Positions 16,775 through 25,080 of a DNA stretch of 64,000 nucleotides are shown one piece after another. The stretch lies in contig JAEEVF010000011.1 in assembly GCA_016290775.1 (NCBI GenBank), forward strand, positions 1 to 64,000. The letters are read 5' to 3'. The position numbers and the translations under genes were made by a program. The notes under the pieces were generated by a model. It searched no databases, was not told the origin of the DNA, and saw only the letters and a list, made by a program, of their open reading frames with translations. Source of the stretch: Acetatifactor sp. Lineage in GTDB: Bacteria > Bacillota > Clostridia > Lachnospirales > Lachnospiraceae. Every line of letters begins with the position of its first letter. Within the stretch, counting starts at the first letter, position 1.

Positions 16775-18959
16775 AAGGGTTTTCCACGATGCCGATGAAC
16801 ATCGGTATGTTGCCAATCTGGATGACAAAGAGGAACGGGCGGTCGAGGACGAACTCGACCCTTTCCTCGGGCGGTCTGGCGGCTCCTTCCAGCATCTCTA
16901 CCGTATATGCTGCCGCCCTGACACCCTCTTCATCGGTGATCACGCGCACGCCATGCTCCACCTTGTTGACCCAGATGCCGTCAGACTCATCCGAAACAGG
17001 CGAAAAATCAGCCTTGCTCCTGTCAAACGCATCCGTGACGCCCAGCTTTTTCAGACCCTCCGACAAGTCACTGTCGGACGAGACGTCAAATCTAGGGATG
17101 GCGATATCGATGATCACACCCTTTTTATTCTCGTAATCATAACCCTTTTCCAGGTACTCCATGACCTGCTTATCACTTAACAGATCATATACGCTGACGC
17201 CCTCATCCGGCAGGATAAAGATCATCGATCCATAACTGCCATCGAACCATTTCCTGATCGCGCCAAACTGATCTCCGTAATAATACCAGTCCGTCCCTGA
17301 GCTTCTCATAAAGTCGCGCAGCACGTCGCCGTCCGCAGCATGGAATATGTCTTGCTTTGTGTTCTCCGGGCGGAACTCATTCTGCCATCTTGCACTAAAG
17401 CACACTGTCGTTGCAAGCGCCATCACGGTCTGCGGATCAAGCTCAAGACCGCTGACCTGTTCCTCAAGAATCCCGTCCGTCTGGTCATTCAGCCAGCTCT
17501 GAAACGCCTTTGTATATTCCTGCGAACCCATTTCTCCGGCATAGGATGACGCAAAATATTCCTTCGCCAATATGTCCAGCGTCGCCTTATTGTACTTCAT
17601 GTCATCGCGAAGCCAAATGGATGCGCCGAGAACGCTTTTCATATCTGCGTTCTTATAAACACTGTTCCAAAGCCCCTTGACCAGCGTTCGCAAATCCTCC
17701 ACCTTCTCCATTCCGAGAAGGTCCAAAACCTGCTTTCTCGTGTTCCCCTCCGAGGTCTCGGCGAGCATGCCAAGCGCCATGAAAACATTGATCGGGGAGT
17801 AGATCCTGTTCTCGTGATTTGTCTCCTTTAGGAACTCCTGCATCACCTTGGCGTTAAAGCGAAGCAGCGTTGCTTCTCCAAAAGTTCCGTCATACCCTTC
17901 AACGCTTCTTTTCTCCGCTGCTTTGGTGGCCCATTCCTCTAACGCCTGAGAATATGCTTTGAATTCTTCAGCCTCAATCGCGCCGTTTCCATTCGCATCA
18001 AAATCCTTCTCCTTCGGCTTCTTGTCAAGCTTCGGATAATTTGCACCAGCAAGCAGAAACTGCTCCGATTCTAAGGTCTTTCGCGGCATGTTAGGTTCTT
18101 TTCCCGCAATATACTTGTAAAAAAGCGTTACGGTGTTGATTCTGCTCTCGACGTCTTCCTTTTCCTTCTCATCGGATGCTTTGTACAGACTGTCATAGCA
18201 CGCAGACAGGTCATCGTAAAGCACTTCCAGCGCATCCTCGCGCTCCAGAAAGGCATCCAGCGCAAAAAAGCTGTTTTTCGTTGCAGTGATGCCAAAGTGA
18301 ACGCTGTCGTAACCATAAATGTTATCGATCAAAGGATAGGTCATGACCGTTTCGAATAAGGCCTTCGTCGTCATGGAATATACCACGTCCTTCGGCACGT
18401 CAAGCATGGCAACGGCCTCCGTAATATCCAGCGCCTTCCACTCCTCAGAACCTGGCTGGATCGGATATTCCCATGGCGTCGTGACGGTCTGCTCCTGCGT
18501 CCCAGGGATAACAAATCCCATGAGATCCTCTAGTTTTGCAGCTTGCTCATATTTCATCTTGTACCAGTTACCATTCTTGTTTCTTACGATCGTGTTCCCA
18601 GAATGATAAACGGTTGCCGTACTTTGATCTGAATATAAGAATTCCAGAATCCAAGTCATCCCCAGAAGATCTTGAGGGTTCTCAGGAAAATCCGACTCCA
18701 GCTCCAAAGTGTCAAAATATTCCTTTAATGTCTTGATGGTTTCACTGTCAGAAAATGAAAAATGAAAGTCCCCTTCGGAGGAAGACACCTCGATCCGAAC
18801 AATCTCTCCGTCAGGCAGCAAGGCGCCGCTTTCTACTTCTGATGAACTTTCCGTCGTTTTCTGATCGCCATCCTTCGTTTGTACAGATGAATCGCTACAA
18901 CTCACAAGCATGGCACAAGCCAAAACAACTGCCAGTATTGAAACAAGTCTTTTTTTCAT
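16773..18959 (-). CDS. Serpin (protease inhibitor) lipoprotein with an EF-hand-like loop
   Basis: 728 aa from ATG 18959 (AGGAGGAGG upstream). Lipobox LVSC gives Cys21, so the protein should be membrane-anchored outside. Residues about 40-310 are an unfamiliar region. A perfect EF-hand loop follows (DANGNGAIEAEE, residues 321-332). The serpin domain covers about 355-728: NRIYSPINVFMALGMLAE, the hinge DEEGVRAAAYTVEM and the closing DRPFLFVIQIGNIPMFIGIV. Small residues in the hinge suggest a true inhibitory serpin; the reactive bond probably lies in EMLEGAARPPEERV. The window also encodes two C11 proteases, so it might protect the cell from own or foreign proteases; that link is inference. It ends in a hairpin. 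Confidence 0.9.
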   Translation of the reverse strand: MKKRLVSILAVVLACAMLVSCSDSSVQTKDGDQKTTESSSEVESGALLPDGEIVRIEVSSSEGDFHFSFSDSETIKTLKEYFDTLELESDFPENPQDLLGMTWILEFLYSDQSTATVYHSGNTIVRNKNGNWYKMKYEQAAKLEDLMGFVIPGTQEQTVTTPWEYPIQPGSEEWKALDITEAVAMLDVPKDVVYSMTTKALFETVMTYPLIDNIYGYDSVHFGITATKNSFFALDAFLEREDALEVLYDDLSACYDSLYKASDEKEKEDVESRINTVTLFYKYIAGKEPNMPRKTLESEQFLLAGANYPKLDKKPKEKDFDANGNGAIEAEEFKAYSQALEEWATKAAEKRSVEGYDGTFGEATLLRFNAKVMQEFLKETNHENRIYSPINVFMALGMLAETSEGNTRKQVLDLLGMEKVEDLRTLVKGLWNSVYKNADMKSVLGASIWLRDDMKYNKATLDILAKEYFASSYAGEMGSQEYTKAFQSWLNDQTDGILEEQVSGLELDPQTVMALATTVCFSARWQNEFRPENTKQDIFHAADGDVLRDFMRSSGTDWYYYGDQFGAIRKWFDGSYGSMIFILPDEGVSVYDLLSDKQVMEYLEKGYDYENKKGVIIDIAIPRFDVSSDSDLSEGLKKLGVTDAFDRSKADFSPVSDESDGIWVNKVEHGVRVITDEEGVRAAAYTVEMLEGAARPPEERVEFVLDRPFLFVIQIGNIPMFIGIVENP

Positions 18960-19040
18960 GGGCCTCCTCCTTGCCTTTCGCGCAATGACAACCTCAGCCT
19001 TAAAGCCGCAGAAGTCATGCTCCTCAATCCCCAAATCCCT

Positions 19041-19277
19041 TTACAAATCATATGTCACGAAATATAACAGCCTTAGTTTTCCGTCCTCGCCGCGCACGGC
19101 TGCCAAGACAGCCAGTTCAAATGGTTCCTTACTGTCATTATAAACACCGAAGCTGTAATACCTCTCGTTTTCCTTGGCGAAGTCGTCCGCGTTTACATAG
19201 AATGCATGGGCTTCGGCATCATATTCCATCGCCGAAACATCCTTCCATACGCACTTTTGCGTGAAATAATCCACCAC
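19041..19277 (-). CDS. Hypothetical 78-aa protein
   Basis: The open frame begins after an in-frame TGA near 19294, with tandem GTG codons (19280 and 19277) as the only starts and no clear binding site. The sequence is acidic, with strands (HAFYVNADDFAKENERYYSFGVYND, ELAVLAAVRG). Eighty base pairs separate it from the serpin start on the same strand. It could be a small gene in the serpin operon or the remnant of a longer protein. No family recognised. Confidence 0.4.
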   Translation of the reverse strand: MVDYFTQKCVWKDVSAMEYDAEAHAFYVNADDFAKENERYYSFGVYNDSKEPFELAVLAAVRGEDGKLRLLYFVTYDL

Positions 19278-19400
19278 ACCCTCTTCAAATCATCGTCAAT
19301 CAGTTTCCCCGTTAACTAGATTATAATACGTCAAAAGCCATTCCGCCAAGTTTTTTAAAATCCTACAACCTTAGCAATTTGCAAACCGGGCAACAAAAAA

Positions 19401-19419
19401 GGAGCTGATCATCAGCTCC
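19401..19419 (-). terminator. Terminator of tRNA-Gln
   Basis: GGAGCTGA (19401-19408) pairs with TCAGCTCC (19412-19419); minus-strand transcripts then read TTTTTTG. It lies 7 bp after the tRNA 3' end. Confidence 0.85.
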
Positions 19420-19425
19420 CTTAAG

Positions 19426-19497
19426 CAGCGCTACAAGGATTCGAACCTTGAAATGACGGAGTCAGAGTCCGTTGCCTTACCGTTTGGCGATAGCGCT
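19426..19497 (-). tRNA. tRNA-Gln (anticodon CTG)
   Basis: A 72-nt cloverleaf on the minus strand. The acceptor stem AGCGCTA (5') pairs with TAGCGCT (3'), with discriminator G. The anticodon arm is ACGGA-CTCTGAC-TCCGT, giving anticodon CTG that reads CAG. The T-arm contains GGTTCGAATCC. CCA is not encoded. It has its own promoter (19540-19568), a dyad at the start site, and a terminator at 19401. It lies directly downstream of glutamine synthetase. Confidence 0.96.
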
Positions 19498-19503
19498 ATG
19501 GTG

Positions 19504-19540
19504 TTCATCAAGTAGTCGTTTTGGACGGCTACTTGATGAA
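19504..19540. repeat. 16-bp dyad at the tRNA-Gln start site
   Basis: TTCATCAAGTAGTCGT (19504-19519) pairs with ACGGCTACTTGATGAA (19525-19540) with one G/T wobble and a 5-nt loop. No U-tract follows in either direction. Its upstream end touches the -10 box, so it covers the expected start of transcription and the short pre-tRNA leader. It could be an operator or a leader hairpin affecting RNase P processing. Confidence 0.65.
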
Positions 19541-19568
19541 TTATACACTAAGTGTTTTGAAAATGCAA
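19540..19568 (-). promoter_or_regulatory. Promoter of tRNA-Gln
   Basis: On the minus strand TTGCAT (19568-19563), a 17-bp spacer and TATAAT (19545-19540). The expected start is about 35 nt before the mature tRNA 5' end. Confidence 0.75.
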
Positions 19569-19616
19569 GAACAATTTTCAAGAAATTAACGTCCATGCTT
19601 CGAATGTTTCAAAACC

Positions 19617-21731
19617 CTATACTTCAAAGATCAGGTCGCCGTAGGTCGGCATGGGCCATACGGATTTGTCTACAAGCATTTCAAGCTCGTCCACGGGGGT
19701 ACGAAGCGCCTTCATGGCAACCACTACCTGATCCTTGTAGAAGAAGGCCTTTGCCTTTTCGTTGGTGATGGAAGGTGCCTTGGCAACGATGCTTTCAAGC
19801 GCGAGCTCTGCTGCGCGGGCCTCGGCAAGCTTTTCGGAAACCTCCTTTAGCATGTCCACCTGTACGGACGGCTCCGTCACGCCTGCTGCCTTTACGGCAT
19901 TTACGGTCTGTGCAAGGCATCCGACATATCTGTTCACGGCCGGCAGGATCTGCTTCTTTGCCATGTCGATCATGGTCAGGGCCTCAATATTAATGGTCTT
20001 CGAATAGGTTTCGTACAGGATCTCCTCGCGGGATTCAAGCTCTGCCTTTGTAAAGATACCAAACTTCTCGAAAAGGGCGATGGACTTTTCCGTGGTCAGC
20101 GCACAGGAGGCTTCCACCATGGACTTGATGTTGGGAAGTCCGCGTCTTTCCGCTTCCTTCACCCACTCCTCCGAGTAGCCGTCACCGTTGAAAATGATAC
20201 GCTGATGCGCGGTCATATATTCCTTGATGAGGTCATGGACCGCCATGTCAAAGTCTTCCGCTTTCTCCAGACGATCTGCCGCGTCGCAGAAGGCTTCCGC
20301 AACAATGGCATTGAGCACCACGTTTGCGTCTGCAACGGAATCCGAGCTTCCGACGCTACGGAACTCAAACTTGTTACCCGTAAAGGCGAAGGGTGAGGTT
20401 CTGTTACGGTCGGTCGCATCTCTGTCCATGTTGGGCAGCGTGGAAACACCGGTCTCAAGCTTTCCGCCCTGCAGCGCTCTTGCGGCAACGCCAGTCTCCA
20501 CAAGCTGTTCCACCACGTCCTCGAGCTGTTCGCCAAGGAACATGGAGACGATCGCGGGCGGTGCCTCGTTGGCACCAAGTCTGTGATCATTTCCCACGTC
20601 AGCGGCGCTCTGACGGAGCAGGTCCGCATGAGTGTCGACAGCCTTCATGACGCATGCCAGGACCAGAAGAAACTGGATGTTCTCGTTGGGGGTATCCCCG
20701 GGATCGAGCATGTTCACGCCGTTGTCGGTAGTGAGGGACCAGTTGTTGTGCTTGCCGGAACCGTTCACGCCGGCGAAGGGCTTCTCATGAAGCAGGCAGT
20801 TCAAGCCATGGCGCACGGCAACCTTCTTCATTGTCTCCATGATGATCTGGTTGTGGTCCACGGCAATGTTTGCGGTTTCGTAGATCGGCGCGAGTTCATG
20901 CTGCGCGGGCGCTACCTCGTTGTGCTGCGTCTTTGCGGTCACGCCAAGCTTCCAAAGCTCTACGTTAAGATCCTTCATGAAGGCGCCGATACGCTCGCGG
21001 ATCGTTCCAAAATAGTGATCCTCAAGCTCCTGACCCTTAGGCGCGGGCGCGCCAAAGAGCGTGCGGCCTGCGAAGATCAGGTCCTCGCGCTTCAAGTATT
21101 TTTCGTGGTCAACGAGGAAATATTCCTGCTCAGGGCCGACGCTGGGGATGACCTTCGTGGCCTGGGTATTTCCAAAAAGCCTTACGATACGCAGAGCCTG
21201 CTGGCTGATCGCTTCCATGGAGCGAAGAAGCGGCGTCTTTTTGTCAAGCGCTTCGCCCTTATAGGAACAAAAGGCCGTGGGGATGCAAAGGATCGTTCCC
21301 GCAGCGCTCTCCTTAAGGAACGCAGGCGAAGTGATATCCCAAGTAGTATATCCTCTCGCCTCGAAGGTGGAGCGAAGTCCGCCGGAGGGGAAGGAGGAGG
21401 CATCAGGCTCGCCCTTGATCAGCTCTTTTCCTTTGAACTCCAGGAGCATGCGGCCTTCTGCATCGGGATGGGTTACGAATGCGTCATGCTTTTCCGCCGT
21501 AACGCCGGTCAGCGGCTGGAACCAGTGCGTGTAATGGGTTGCGCCGTTTTCCACGGCCCATTCCTTCATGGCCTTTGCCACCACGTCTGCGGTTGAGGGC
21601 GAAAGCTCGCCGCCCTGATCCATGACCTTGCGCACTTCCGCATAGGCATCCTTCGGAAGCCTTTCACGCATTTTGCTCAGCGTAAAGACTTTGCTGGCAA
21701 AGATCTCTTCCACGTTTGTCATTTCACTCAT
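19617..21731 (-). CDS. glnN: Glutamine synthetase type III
   Basis: 704 aa, the length of the GSIII class (GlnN), not GSI. It makes glutamine from glutamate, ammonia and ATP in the cytosol. The family pattern is clear: EVAPAQHELAPIYETANIAVDHNQ, then NGSGKHNNWSL, and NRTSPFAFTGNKFEFRSVGS in the nucleotide/glutamate site. ATG 21731 has AAAGGAC 10 nt upstream; a second ATG three codons later is possible. It is preceded by a good promoter (21775-21803). The tRNA-Gln gene follows on the same strand after 119 bp with its own promoter, and no terminator is obvious between them. The symbol glnA is also used for this class. Confidence 0.95.
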   Translation of the reverse strand: MSEMTNVEEIFASKVFTLSKMRERLPKDAYAEVRKVMDQGGELSPSTADVVAKAMKEWAVENGATHYTHWFQPLTGVTAEKHDAFVTHPDAEGRMLLEFKGKELIKGEPDASSFPSGGLRSTFEARGYTTWDITSPAFLKESAAGTILCIPTAFCSYKGEALDKKTPLLRSMEAISQQALRIVRLFGNTQATKVIPSVGPEQEYFLVDHEKYLKREDLIFAGRTLFGAPAPKGQELEDHYFGTIRERIGAFMKDLNVELWKLGVTAKTQHNEVAPAQHELAPIYETANIAVDHNQIIMETMKKVAVRHGLNCLLHEKPFAGVNGSGKHNNWSLTTDNGVNMLDPGDTPNENIQFLLVLACVMKAVDTHADLLRQSAADVGNDHRLGANEAPPAIVSMFLGEQLEDVVEQLVETGVAARALQGGKLETGVSTLPNMDRDATDRNRTSPFAFTGNKFEFRSVGSSDSVADANVVLNAIVAEAFCDAADRLEKAEDFDMAVHDLIKEYMTAHQRIIFNGDGYSEEWVKEAERRGLPNIKSMVEASCALTTEKSIALFEKFGIFTKAELESREEILYETYSKTINIEALTMIDMAKKQILPAVNRYVGCLAQTVNAVKAAGVTEPSVQVDMLKEVSEKLAEARAAELALESIVAKAPSITNEKAKAFFYKDQVVVAMKALRTPVDELEMLVDKSVWPMPTYGDLIFEV

Positions 21732-21774
21732 TTGCAGTCAGTCCTTTCAAAAACTCTATATCAACATATCGAAT

Positions 21775-21803
21775 ATTCTATACTTTCTTCCGCCTTTGGT
21801 CAA
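21775..21803 (-). promoter_or_regulatory. Promoter of glutamine synthetase III
   Basis: On the minus strand TTGACC (21803-21798), a 17-bp spacer and TAGAAT (21780-21775). The 5' leader would be about 35 nt, leaving little room for a riboswitch. Confidence 0.7.
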
Positions 21804-21854
21804 TTCCTTTTTGTAGCATTTTCGCAGGGTTTTTGACAGATACGAAAGCAAGGG

Positions 21855-21942
21855 GCCGGCGCAGGCGGAATGCTTGGACCAGAGGGCGGCGCAGGCGGAA
21901 TGCTTGGGCCAGAGGGCGGCGCAGGCGGAATGCTTGGGCCAG
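21855..21942. repeat. Three 30-bp GC-rich tandem repeats
   Basis: The unit contains GCAGGCGGAATGCTTGG and recurs at 21861, 21891 and 21921 with an exact 30-bp period and one or two differences. It lies between the glutamine synthetase promoter and the stop codon of the membrane protein at 21948. A short plus-strand frame over it would give RGRRRRNAWA repeats but has no binding site and is not called. Confidence 0.8.
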
Positions 21943-21947
21943 TCAGG

Positions 21948-23138
21948 TCAGCGCATGAAAAAGCCCTCACCCAAAAGAAGCCTTACGAAAAAGAAGATGC
22001 CGCACCATAGGTGCCATGCGTAAACAATGGAAAATGCGATCCACGGGATGCGCCGCGCCATCGTTTGGTCCTTACTCCATAAGCTTTCAACGCACTTCAC
22101 GGCGCAAAGCACAAAGAGCACAAACAGGCAGAACCCGTAGCCCCAAAGAAAATTGCCGTCCACGGACCTGGAACCGTTCTCCACCAGGCACAGCGCCTCC
22201 AAAAAGCCCAGCGCAGTCATGCAGAGTACGAAAAGATATTGCCTGTCCTTAAAGTCCTTTAGGATGGTCGCTGCCACCACAAGAACGCAAAACAGTGCGG
22301 AACAGATGACTGCAAGCTTTGGTATGTTGGTATGCAAAGAGAAGGAATACCAAGGATCAAAGCCCATGCCGTTGCCCGTATCGTCACCGAACAAAACGGC
22401 GTTCTGCCACAGGATCACAAGGCCGCTGGGAAGCAGCGCCGAGCCAAAGATCAGGATGTTCTTCAGCGGGACCTTTCGGAACAGATCCACCAAAAGGAAG
22501 ATCCCCATGATAGGCGAAAATGCCAGAAGAAAGCTTGGCTTGATGCCCGTGCAAAGGACGTTCAGGAGCATGAAAATGATCCATTCCTTGAGGGAAATGC
22601 CCTTTTCATAATGCTCCGCAAGCCTAAAATAATACCAGATCGTGATCAGTGCCACCAGCTTCATGCAAAGGTAGGTGGAGTTGTGCCAAACGTTGGGCGA
22701 CTGATAGCTGACATAGCGGAACTCGCCTACGACGCGGATGAAGATCGGCATCACGAAATTCAGGCTCAGTGCCAGTGCCAAAGTGCCCCAGGTTTTTGCC
22801 TTTTCCTTTACAAACAGGCAAAGAAGGTTTTCGGTAGCATATACACTCGCCACGGTGACGCCCGCCAGAAACAGTGCGATCCCGATGGTGTTGCCGTTAC
22901 AGAGCCAGGAAAGGAACACGTATGCATAGGCCGTGAAACTGTAATACCAGTGGTCCTGCAGCACCATGGAAAGATGCGCCGGCAGGTCCGACTGATAAGC
23001 GATCGGCGCCACGCCGTTAAGGTCTGCCAAGGACTGGTGATAATACAGCCAAATGCACGCAAGGCCATAGAGTGCCACTGCGACGTGCACCCAGATGCGG
23101 TTTGATATGCGATTGTCCTTCCGTTCCTTGTTTTCCAT
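21948..23138 (-). CDS. Polytopic membrane protein, unknown function
   Basis: 396 aa with about ten membrane segments. After the first segment, the loop YQSDLPAHLSMVLQDHWY has the look of the first outer loop of GT-C type glycosyltransferases, which carry an acidic motif there, but no full family pattern is visible. Charged loops contain HYEKGISLKEW and FRKVPLKN. ATG 23138 has GGAAAGCG upstream. It lies 62 bp after the U32 peptidase gene on the same strand. A role in cell-surface sugar transfer is only a possibility. Confidence 0.6.
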   Translation of the reverse strand: MENKERKDNRISNRIWVHVAVALYGLACIWLYYHQSLADLNGVAPIAYQSDLPAHLSMVLQDHWYYSFTAYAYVFLSWLCNGNTIGIALFLAGVTVASVYATENLLCLFVKEKAKTWGTLALALSLNFVMPIFIRVVGEFRYVSYQSPNVWHNSTYLCMKLVALITIWYYFRLAEHYEKGISLKEWIIFMLLNVLCTGIKPSFLLAFSPIMGIFLLVDLFRKVPLKNILIFGSALLPSGLVILWQNAVLFGDDTGNGMGFDPWYSFSLHTNIPKLAVICSALFCVLVVAATILKDFKDRQYLFVLCMTALGFLEALCLVENGSRSVDGNFLWGYGFCLFVLFVLCAVKCVESLWSKDQTMARRIPWIAFSIVYAWHLWCGIFFFVRLLLGEGFFMR

Positions 23139-23200
23139 GCGTTAGGTCGCTTTCCTGTTTTCCTTTATTGCTTGCCATTTCGAGGCTTTGGCAACATTTC

Positions 23201-24697
23201 TTATTTCGCCGTTTTGTCGGCCGCGTCCATGCGGAGCACGTCGCCAGTCGACACGTCAACTCTTTGATAGGTCTGATCATCCATCAGCCACACCCAAAGC
23301 TTTTGCTTTGCATGGGGTGCGCTCTCCATGGGCTCGCAGTCCTCGTTGTAGATGGCACCGACGCGGGCCGATATGTCGCGTCCGTCGCTCTTCATGACTT
23401 CGATCCGATCGCCCACGCAGAACTTATTGCGCTGCGTCAGTCCGATGAGAGGCAAAAACCCTACCAGCCTTTGCTCCTTCTCTTCAGACGCTTCCTCTTT
23501 GGGCGCATCCATCCAGCAGATCGCGCCGCTTTCCATCTGCGCTTTGATCCACTCCAGATTCGTTCCGTCCTGATAATCCTTCGTGAAATCACTCCAGACG
23601 ATCATCCCGTCCTCGGCGATGCCAAGATAGATGGCCTCGCTGACATAGGTACTGTTGTCGTAGATCTGATTCTCCTCGCTGGGCTTGCCAAAATAAAAGC
23701 CCGTGGAATATTGGCGATAGGTGCATTTTGCGATCTCCGTGCGATACCACTCAATGTTCGCGCGGTAGGTCTCCTCGCTCTCAAAATAATCATCGATGGC
23801 CTTGCGGTAGGTCCTCGTCACGGCCGCCACGTAAAGCGCTGTCTTCATGCGGCCCTCGATCTTAAAACTGTCGATCCCCGCTTCCACCATCTCAGGCACG
23901 TGCTCGATCATGCAAAGGTCCTTGGAATTAAAGAGGAACGTGCCGCGATCGTTTTCATATACGGGGAGATACTCTCCGGGTCGGCTCTCTTCCATCACCG
24001 CATACTTCCAACGGCAGGGATGCGTGCAGTTCCCCTGATTGGCGTCTCTTCCCGTAAAATAATTGCTAAGAAGGCACCTGCCCGAATAGGAAATGCACAT
24101 GGAACCGTGGATAAAACTCTCAATTTCCATTTCTTCGGGGATATGTTCCCGAATTTCGCGGATCTCCGCGAGGGAAAGCTCGCGTGCGCTCACGACGCGC
24201 TTCGCGCCCAGCTTCCACCAGAAAAGATAGGTCTCGTAGTTTGTATTATTGGCCTGGGTGGAGACATGGATCTCACAGTCCGGCCAGACTTCCCGCGCGA
24301 TCATGAACATGCCGGGATCCGAAATGATCAGGGCATCGGGCTGCGCAGGCACGCTCTGGGGCGTCGGCGCTTTTGGCTCGCCGTCTGAGTCTGCCTCGGC
24401 AGGCGTGAACTCAAGGTCCCTTAGCACTGCAAAGTACTCCCTCGCCTCGGCGAGGTCCGCGTTGTGCGCGAGGATGTTTGCGGTCACGTAAACCTTCACG
24501 CCATGCTCATGCGCGAAAGCAATGCCTTCCGCCATCTCCTCCGTGGAAAAGTTCTTTGCTTTTGCACGAAGGCTGAAGGCCTCGCCGCCGATATATACCG
24601 CGTCCGCTCCGTAAAGCACTGCAGTCTTCAAAACTTCAAGACTGCTGGCCGGGATCAGGAGCTCCGGTTTTTTCCTTGCTATCTTTTCCTGTTCCAT
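23201..24697 (-). CDS. U32 family peptidase / tRNA-rRNA hydroxylation-type protein
   Basis: 498 aa. It opens KPELLIPASSLEVLKTAVLYGADAVYIGG, the U32 signature, and carries the conserved ESFIHGSMCISYSGRCLLSNYFTGRDANQG region with catalytic-site Cys residues. Members act in prephenate-dependent RNA hydroxylation (TrhP, RlhA) or are annotated as collagenase-like; in Bacillus the homologs yrrN/yrrO lie next to trmR, as here. An unusual 20-residue Pro/Ala/Glu insert (TPAEADSDGEPKAPTPQSVP) sits near 115-140. ATG 24697 has GAAAGGAA upstream. It follows four 72-bp repeats. Confidence 0.88.
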   Translation of the reverse strand: MEQEKIARKKPELLIPASSLEVLKTAVLYGADAVYIGGEAFSLRAKAKNFSTEEMAEGIAFAHEHGVKVYVTANILAHNADLAEAREYFAVLRDLEFTPAEADSDGEPKAPTPQSVPAQPDALIISDPGMFMIAREVWPDCEIHVSTQANNTNYETYLFWWKLGAKRVVSARELSLAEIREIREHIPEEMEIESFIHGSMCISYSGRCLLSNYFTGRDANQGNCTHPCRWKYAVMEESRPGEYLPVYENDRGTFLFNSKDLCMIEHVPEMVEAGIDSFKIEGRMKTALYVAAVTRTYRKAIDDYFESEETYRANIEWYRTEIAKCTYRQYSTGFYFGKPSEENQIYDNSTYVSEAIYLGIAEDGMIVWSDFTKDYQDGTNLEWIKAQMESGAICWMDAPKEEASEEKEQRLVGFLPLIGLTQRNKFCVGDRIEVMKSDGRDISARVGAIYNEDCEPMESAPHAKQKLWVWLMDDQTYQRVDVSTGDVLRMDAADKTAK

Positions 24698-24788
24698 CCG
24701 TTCCTTTCTCTCCCGCTTCTTTGGCTTCTTGGTTTCTTCCTAGCCTACAACGATTCCTCGGATTTTTCTTGTTTTTCGTTGCACATTT

Positions 24789-25076
24789 CTGCCTGCCAGG
24801 TTGAAAAGCAATAATTCCGCTCTTTCCGCATGATTTTATTGCCTTTTGGCTTGTTTTTTGCTGGCTGTCAGGTGAAAAAGCAATAATTCCACTCTTTCCG
24901 CGTGGTTTTATTGCCTTTTGGCTTGTTTTTTGCTGGCTGTCAGGTGAAAAAGCAATAATTCCGCTCTTTCTGCATGGTTTTATTGCCTTTTGGCTTGTTT
25001 TTTGCTGCCTGCCTGGCGAAAAAGCAATAATTCCACTTTTTCCGCGTGGCTTTATTGCCTTTGGGCGTGGTTTTGC
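24789..25076. repeat. Four 72-bp tandem repeats with terminator-like hairpins
   Basis: Units begin at 24789, 24861, 24933 and 25005, all exactly 72 bp. Each holds GCAATAATTCC and a matching TTATTGC(C)TTTT about 25 bp later, so each can form a 7-bp stem; on the minus strand the stem is followed by TTTTTC. The array fills the space between trmR (stop 25081) and the U32 gene on the same strand. Unit differences are few and scattered (for example CGC/CAC and GCATG/GCGTG), which suggests recent duplication or homogenisation. The remaining bases of 24698-25080 hold nothing else I can identify. Confidence 0.85.
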
Positions 25077-25080
25077 AGCT

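Noticed and set aside
20583..21596. A 337-codon plus-strand frame across glutamine synthetase
   Set aside because: Shadow of the real minus-strand gene; no binding site and no recognisable sequence.
21716..21958. A small Arg-rich protein encoded by the 30-bp repeats
   Set aside because: No ribosome binding site, and the frame spans the glutamine synthetase promoter; the RGRRRRNAWA repeats are a by-product of the DNA repeat.
24789..25076. CRISPR array in the 72-bp repeats
   Set aside because: Whole units are repeated without unique spacers, which is a plain tandem duplication.
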